Source: Moduliflexus sp964602655
Lineage (GTDB): Bacteria > Moduliflexota > Moduliflexia > Moduliflexales > Moduliflexaceae
Assembly: GCA_964602655.1 (NCBI GenBank)
Contig: CAZRSF010000010.1
Location: 43,012-107,011, forward strand
Direction of reading: 5' to 3'
DNA length: 64,000 nucleotides
Below, one piece after another: positions 59,441 through 64,000 of this stretch. Numbering within the stretch: the first letter of the stretch is position 1; each line of letters opens with the position of its first letter. The translations under genes and the position numbers were made by a program. Under the pieces are notes generated by a model. That model did no database searches and was not told the origin of the DNA. It saw only the letters and a program-made list of their open reading frames with translations.

Positions 59441-62110
59441 ATGAACTTGAAGCATTTTATTGTAATAGCGCAGATAGGAATGTTGACGTTATTTGGAGGA
59501 ACTATTGCCGCTGCCGAATCATCGCTGCCGGACATCATGAAGGCGGACTGGCTGCTGCTCGGCACATTCGAAGCATCCAGCGCGGAATCGTGGCGCGACG
59601 TGACCGCGTTTCAAACCGATTATTTGACGGACATCGGTGGAGAAAAAGAAGCGCGTCCGCAAAAAGGGCAGCAAACCGCCGGAAAAGAGTGGACAAAGGC
59701 GTCGCAAGCCATGCCGATTGATTTGCTGGCCGCGTTCGGGAATCAGCAAAATTGCGTGGCCTATGCCTATCTTGAATTCGAATCCGCCAGCGAGCAGCAA
59801 GCCGCGCTCAAACTCGGCTCGGATGACGGCATCCGCGTCTGGCTGAACGGCGAACTGCTGCTGTCGCATCACGCCGCCCGCGCCCTTGGCGCTGATGACG
59901 AAGCGTTAATCGTTACGCTTCAGCCCGGCGTCAATCGCTTGCTGCTGAAAATCAGTCAGCTTAGCGGCGATTGGGGCTTTGTCGCTCGTTTGCGCACATT
60001 AGAAGAAGAACAGCAGGATTGGGAAAAAACAGCGGCGCGAAACCTGGTCGCGCGACCGCTGGATCAAGTCGTTTTAACGCCGGAAACCTTTATGTGTACG
60101 GCCATGACCGCGCCCGCGTTTGCCGTTGCCGAACCGGTTGATCTGACTGTGCGCGATTTGCAAGGCAATATTCTGGTGAATGCGACCGGACAAACCGGTA
60201 AGCCGGTGGCGCTGCCATTGCCAAAAGACTTTGCAGGCACGGCGATTCTGCAAGCAAAAGGCAAAGAGGCACTCGCTCATGCAGTGGTCGAACAGACCAT
60301 CTTTTTCGGTGATCCGGCCATTGCGTCGAAAAAGTTGATTACCGACGCCCGCAGCTTGATCGAGAAAACGAGCAACCTCGAATTCGCCGACGATCTTCGG
60401 GCGACGCTTGGTTTTTATGTTGACGTATTGGACGGGAACGTTCATGAATCGCTTGCCACAACGACGCGACGGCTCACGGCGATTGACACGCTGTCGCGCT
60501 TGATCGCCCTTGTTAACGCGAATAACTGGAATGCCGACGCCTTTAAAGGGGTGCATCACTGGGCGTATGTGTCGCCGATTGACGACTCGTTCCAGCCCTA
60601 CAGCCTCTATGTGCCGCAAAATTACGACGCCAGCAAAGCGTATGGAATGATCGTGGCGCTGCACTGGTACACCGGCGACGACCTGAGTTCCATGAGCACG
60701 TTAGGCATCGCGAAATTGCAGCCAGAGGATATGATCGTGGTCGCGCCGTTCGGACGCGGCGACATGGGCTATCTCAGCGCCAGTGAACAGGACGTGCTTG
60801 ACGTGATGGCGATGACGCAGCAGCGCTTTCATGTTGACCCGGACCGTGTCTATCTTGTCGGCTGGTCAATGGGCGGATTCGGCACGTGGCGCGTCGGGCA
60901 GCACTGGGCGGAAAAGTTCGCCGCCATCGCGCCGTTCGATGGCTGGAGCGGCACGGAATTTCTCGACAACCTGCGCAATGTCGCCACGCTTGTCGTGCAT
61001 GGCAACGCTGACGCGACCGTGCCGGTGCAACATGACCGCGAGGCGGTGGAATACCTGCAAGAATTAGGCTATACTGTCCGCTACGACGAGTTGCCAGGCG
61101 TGAATCATACCGGCTGGAACAACTGGATTCTGGAAGCGCCGGACGAACTCGAAACGCGGCTGCTGAACTATTTCCGGCAATACAAACGCGATCCGTTCCC
61201 GGAAGAAGTCGTGTTGAAAACGAACTATCCGCGTTACGGCAAGCAATACTGGGTGCGTTTGATTGAATTGGCGAATCCTCCGGCTCCTGCCGTGATTAAC
61301 GCGAAACGAACGGACGCGACGCATGTCGCTGTTCAGACGGAAAATGTCTCTGTGTTCACGCTCAATTTGAACCAGCCGCAATTGCAACAGGGCGCGGCGC
61401 TTGAGGTGACGATTGACCAGACGACGCTGACCGTCGAACCGCAAGCCGGAGACGCCTGGTTTAAGCTCCAGGATGGCGCGTGGGTCGTGGCGCAGGATGA
61501 CCGGACGCCCGGCATGATCGCGCATGATGGCGGCGGATTGGCCGATATTTTCGTGCGCCCGGTGTTGATTGTGTATGGTACGCAGCAGCGCAAAGAGATT
61601 TTGCAGCAGGCGGCGGAAATCCTCGCGACGAAATGGGCGCCGACCCAACAAATCCCGATTGGCGCAAAAATCGGCGCATTCCGGCGTAAAGCTGATGTTG
61701 ATGTCACAGAAGAGGATATGAAGCAATACCATCTCCTGCTGATCGGCACACCGGAAGAAAACAGCGTAGTCGCCCGGTTTACCGATGCCCTGCCAATGAA
61801 ATTTTCCGGCAGCAACATTATCATCGGCGAAAAAACGTTCCCGAATATCGGCTGCGCCGTGACCATGCCAAATCCGCAGTTTCCGTCCCAATTAGTCGGC
61901 GTGCTGACGCTTCCATTTTCCGACGGAGACATTCAGGGGTCGTTGCCGTATGCGCCGCTGCAATTTTTCGGCTATGACATTCACCCCTATTCCAGCGCGC
62001 CGCGCGCCTTCCCGGATGTCATGCTGTTCGGCTCGCTCGACTTTCGCAATGAACCAATCTGGTTGGGCTGGTTCGATTATCGCTGGCAGCAAGTGCGGCG
62101 CAGCAGCTAA
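59441..62110 (+). CDS. large secreted protein with alpha/beta-hydrolase (esterase/peptidase-like) domain
   Basis: 889 residues. The signal peptide ends near IAAAES. Residues about 25-190 contain a jelly-roll segment (LKLGSDDGIRVWLNGELL) like PA14 or beta-galactosidase accessory domains. Residues about 370-600 form the alpha/beta hydrolase: Ser in YLVGWSMGGFGTW (about 472), Asp in VHGNADATVP and His in GVNHTGW, so the full triad is visible. The C-terminal 280 residues include a strand-rich region and VYGTQQRKEILQQAAEIL. It may act on acylated glycans or peptides in the periplasm. ATG 59441 has ATCAGGAGA upstream, and the creatininase-family gene follows in 12 bases. Confidence 0.82.
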   Translation: MNLKHFIVIAQIGMLTLFGGTIAAAESSLPDIMKADWLLLGTFEASSAESWRDVTAFQTDYLTDIGGEKEARPQKGQQTAGKEWTKASQAMPIDLLAAFGNQQNCVAYAYLEFESASEQQAALKLGSDDGIRVWLNGELLLSHHAARALGADDEALIVTLQPGVNRLLLKISQLSGDWGFVARLRTLEEEQQDWEKTAARNLVARPLDQVVLTPETFMCTAMTAPAFAVAEPVDLTVRDLQGNILVNATGQTGKPVALPLPKDFAGTAILQAKGKEALAHAVVEQTIFFGDPAIASKKLITDARSLIEKTSNLEFADDLRATLGFYVDVLDGNVHESLATTTRRLTAIDTLSRLIALVNANNWNADAFKGVHHWAYVSPIDDSFQPYSLYVPQNYDASKAYGMIVALHWYTGDDLSSMSTLGIAKLQPEDMIVVAPFGRGDMGYLSASEQDVLDVMAMTQQRFHVDPDRVYLVGWSMGGFGTWRVGQHWAEKFAAIAPFDGWSGTEFLDNLRNVATLVVHGNADATVPVQHDREAVEYLQELGYTVRYDELPGVNHTGWNNWILEAPDELETRLLNYFRQYKRDPFPEEVVLKTNYPRYGKQYWVRLIELANPPAPAVINAKRTDATHVAVQTENVSVFTLNLNQPQLQQGAALEVTIDQTTLTVEPQAGDAWFKLQDGAWVVAQDDRTPGMIAHDGGGLADIFVRPVLIVYGTQQRKEILQQAAEILATKWAPTQQIPIGAKIGAFRRKADVDVTEEDMKQYHLLLIGTPEENSVVARFTDALPMKFSGSNIIIGEKTFPNIGCAVTMPNPQFPSQLVGVLTLPFSDGDIQGSLPYAPLQFFGYDIHPYSSAPRAFPDVMLFGSLDFRNEPIWLGWFDYRWQQVRRSS

Positions 62111-62122
62111 GGAGTATTGACG

Positions 62123-62950
62123 ATGCGCAGACAAACTCGACTGAAGTTTCTTTATATTTTGAGCGTTGGAATGTTGAGCGCATACGCATTCAGCGCGAAC
62201 GCTCAGAAGCAAGAGTTTTCCATCTTCGCAGGTACAATGGTGGAATCAACGTGGCAAGAGGTGCAAGCCGCCGCGCAGCAACATGCAATCGTTTTGCTGC
62301 CAGTGTCGGTGGTGGAAGAACATGGGCCGCACTTAGACCTCAGCCCGGACATCTATCTGACATCTATGAAATGCGCTCTTATGAAACATGCGCTTGAGGC
62401 GAAAGGAAGACGCGTCGTGATTGCTCCGCCGATGTACTGGGGAATCAACGCCTCTACCGGGACGTTTCCTGGTTCGTTCACGGTGTCGGAAACAACATTT
62501 GCCGCGATACTGTCGGATATGCTCGCGTGCTTGAAAACCTGGGGGTTTTCAGACGTGTATTGCGTCAATTTGCATGGCGATCCGACTCATCGGCGCGTGT
62601 TGCAGCAGGCAATCACCGCCGGGCGAGAATCGCTGAATCTACGGTGTTACACATTGGATGAACTGCCGCATGTCACCACGATGCAGCGTCCGAAAGTTAC
62701 CTATCATGGGTATGCGCCAGATTATCATGCTGGCGCGCATGAAACGAATGCCATGTATGAATTTTTTCCGGGAAAAGTGGAGGTCGAAACGGCGCAAACT
62801 CTCCAGCCGCAATCGCAATTTGCGCCTGAAGGTTATGTCGGCGATCCGGCCAATTTTCGCAAAGGCATCGGAAAAGCCTATTTTGAAGACGAGGCTCAAT
62901 ATGACGCCGAACGCGTCAGCGTTTTTTATCAGACGTTAGCAGAAAAGTAA
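62123..62950 (+). CDS. secreted creatininase family protein
   Basis: 275 residues. A signal peptide (FLYILSVGMLSAYAFSANA) precedes a creatininase-fold amidohydrolase: VVEEHGPHLDLSPDIY (metal-binding Glu, His, Asp), VYCVNLHGDPTHRR and DYHAGAHETNAMYEFFP. Cytoplasmic relatives open cyclic amides (creatinine, formamido-pyrimidines, mycofactocin precursor); an exported member is less usual and its substrate is unknown. AAGGAGT precedes ATG 62123, and TTG 62117 is possible. It probably shares a transcript with the upstream hydrolase and the two genes below. Confidence 0.85.
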   Translation: MRRQTRLKFLYILSVGMLSAYAFSANAQKQEFSIFAGTMVESTWQEVQAAAQQHAIVLLPVSVVEEHGPHLDLSPDIYLTSMKCALMKHALEAKGRRVVIAPPMYWGINASTGTFPGSFTVSETTFAAILSDMLACLKTWGFSDVYCVNLHGDPTHRRVLQQAITAGRESLNLRCYTLDELPHVTTMQRPKVTYHGYAPDYHAGAHETNAMYEFFPGKVEVETAQTLQPQSQFAPEGYVGDPANFRKGIGKAYFEDEAQYDAERVSVFYQTLAEK

Positions 62951-62954
62951 TTAT

Positions 62955-63317
62955 ATGACAACGATGATTGCGCGAGCATGGAAATGCATCTGCCCGTTTC
63001 ATCAGCGCGAGGGGTTTCTCGCCTACCTGAATGAGACAGGCGTAAAAGATGTTTCAGCGATTCCGGGCTTTTTAGGGGCGCAGATATTAGAACGAACGCT
63101 TGATGATGCTGTTGAAATGACGTTGATTTCTTATTGGGAATCGGAGGATGCAATTCGAAAATTTGCAGGCGAAGAGATTGATGTCGCTCGATTGTATCCC
63201 GATGATGCTCGTTATGAAATCGTTGCGGATCAGCATGTGACGCATTACAAAATTGTCGAGCAATCTCAAATCACGTTCGAACAGGCGAAAAAACGCATAT
63301 ACGAAGAGGAAATATGA
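62955..63317 (+). CDS. antibiotic biosynthesis monooxygenase (ABM) fold protein
   Basis: 120 residues. TTMIARAWKCICPFHQREGFLAYL is the first strand-helix unit. IPGFLGAQILERTLDDAVEMTLISYW and SEDAIRKFAGE complete the ferredoxin-like ABM fold, which includes small heme oxygenases and quinol monooxygenases. No function can be assigned from sequence alone. The gene starts four bases after the creatininase stop and its end overlaps the next ATG by four bases (ATGA), so translation is coupled. Confidence 0.8.
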   Translation: MTTMIARAWKCICPFHQREGFLAYLNETGVKDVSAIPGFLGAQILERTLDDAVEMTLISYWESEDAIRKFAGEEIDVARLYPDDARYEIVADQHVTHYKIVEQSQITFEQAKKRIYEEEI

Positions 63318-63907
63318 TGAAAAAACAATTACGGATATTAGGAGTCGTCGGCAGCCCGCGACACGGCGGAAATACGGATATTCTGGTTGATGAAACGCTG
63401 CGCGGCGCAAGCGAAGCCGGCGCAATAACAGAAAAAGTCTTTTTGCCGGAATTACAAATCGGCGCATGCCGCGCTTGTCAATCATGTTGGAGCACCGGGC
63501 GATGTTTCCAGAAAGATGATATGCCCGCGTTGTTAGAAAAAATGGAACAGAGCGATGTCTGGGTATTAGGATCGCCAGTCTATTGGTCAAGCCCAAGCGC
63601 TCAGTTCAAACTCTTTCTTGACCGCTGGTTCGGTCAGAGCAAGTTGGTTCGTTTCGAAGGCCGACGCGCGATTGTCGCGATGCCGATGGGAGCGGGCGAT
63701 GCTGCGCAAGTCAGCCAAATCGAGCAGACGCTTCGCGGCATGTTTACCACCATCACCTCGCACATGAAAATGGAATTGTTCGCCATGATTTTCGCATCAT
63801 CTGTGTGGGACGCCGGGAAAATCCGCGAATTCCCGGACACGCTTGCCACAGCCTATCGCGCAGGGCAGCAGGCCATTCAACAGCCGCTAAAATCGGTATC
63901 ATCGTAA
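63314..63907 (+). CDS. flavodoxin-like NAD(P)H-dependent oxidoreductase with cysteine cluster
   Basis: 197 residues. RILGVVGSPRHGGNTDILVDETLRGA is the FMN-binding loop of the NADPH-dependent FMN reductase/multimeric flavodoxin group. GACRACQSCWSTGRCFQKDDM has four cysteines in the arrangement seen in iron-sulfur flavoproteins and their relatives, and VLGSPVYWSSPSAQFKLFLDRW follows. Two ATGs (63314 and 63317) are possible. It is the last gene in the window, followed by a palindrome. Confidence 0.85.
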   Translation: MMKKQLRILGVVGSPRHGGNTDILVDETLRGASEAGAITEKVFLPELQIGACRACQSCWSTGRCFQKDDMPALLEKMEQSDVWVLGSPVYWSSPSAQFKLFLDRWFGQSKLVRFEGRRAIVAMPMGAGDAAQVSQIEQTLRGMFTTITSHMKMELFAMIFASSVWDAGKIREFPDTLATAYRAGQQAIQQPLKSVSS

Positions 63908-63923
63908 CATCTGATGTCGAGGC

Positions 63924-63951
63924 GTAGGTCGAAACTATAGTTTCGACCTAC
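63924..63951. repeat. palindrome GTAGGTCGAAACT
   Basis: 13-bp perfect arms with a two-base centre. Nearly the same as 47671. The remaining 49 bases to the window end show nothing else. Confidence 0.8.
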
Positions 63952-64000
63952 TACATTAAATCATTAGTTTTTAATAGACAAAAGATTCATAAATGATTCT

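Overview
The window reads as a chromosomal scaffold piece from a diderm (Gram-negative type) bacterium: it encodes an outer-membrane beta-barrel protein ending in phenylalanine, an OmpA-family protein, lipoproteins with lipoboxes, a LolA-like periplasmic carrier and a LolCDE-like ABC system. Base composition is about 50-55% GC by eye, with a clearly more AT-rich block at about 29.2-32.3 kb. The intergenic regions are full of short perfect palindromes of several families. Together with the 10-N gap this fits a metagenome or single-cell assembly of an uncultured lineage. A candidate phylum such as Modulibacteria/KSB3 is a guess at low confidence. No CRISPR array, rRNA, transposase or phage gene was found.

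Layout. 1-4.1 kb: tail of a surface-polysaccharide cluster (asparagine synthetase, methyltransferase, two family-2 glycosyltransferases, the second fused to a methyltransferase). 4.1-5.7 kb: tRNA-Gln(CUG) and glutamyl-tRNA synthetase. 6.1-17.5 kb: mostly single housekeeping or metabolic genes (PfpI/DJ-1 protein, histidine phosphatase, SerA, SsnA-type aminohydrolase, Cys/Met PLP enzyme, nitroreductase, RCK potassium channel, orphan OppF-type ATPase, TPR-Ser/Thr kinase). 17.8-24.6 kb: an envelope transport locus of outer-membrane barrel, LolA-like carrier, two FtsX-type permeases and a LolD-like ATPase. Two matching four-part TTAA operators lie upstream of the barrel gene and of the ATPase operon, suggesting one OmpR/PhoB-type regulator for both. 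24.7-28.6 kb: OmpA protein, rhomboid protease and an MFS exporter with a small possible regulator.

28.6-33.8 kb: an AT-rich DUF4230-ycjX-ycjF operon bracketed by two diverged DUF4160/DUF2442 pairs, with a relic of a plsC 3' end next to one pair. The assembly gap falls inside ycjX and is probably spurious. 34-37.2 kb: a URO-D methyltransferase fused to two thioredoxin-like domains, its corrinoid protein, a URO-D gene fragment and a WrbA-type flavoprotein. 37.5-44.7 kb: a complete type I restriction-modification operon (hsdM, hsdS, a GxxExxY PD-(D/E)XK protein, hsdR). Every junction in it is filled by the same palindrome, and half of that palindrome also sits in frame inside hsdR. 45-47.6 kb: aconitase.

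48-64 kb: secreted and membrane proteins that look largely carbohydrate-directed: a Tat-exported clan-A glycosidase, two secreted metallo-beta-lactamase-fold paralogues, two sugar-type ABC permeases separated by a GT39-DUF2141 fusion, a secreted GH3 beta-glucosidase, a secreted alpha/beta hydrolase, a secreted creatininase-family protein, an ABM-fold protein and a flavodoxin-like reductase. No solute-binding protein or ABC ATPase for these permeases is in the window.

All family assignments are from reading motifs by eye. No database search was run.
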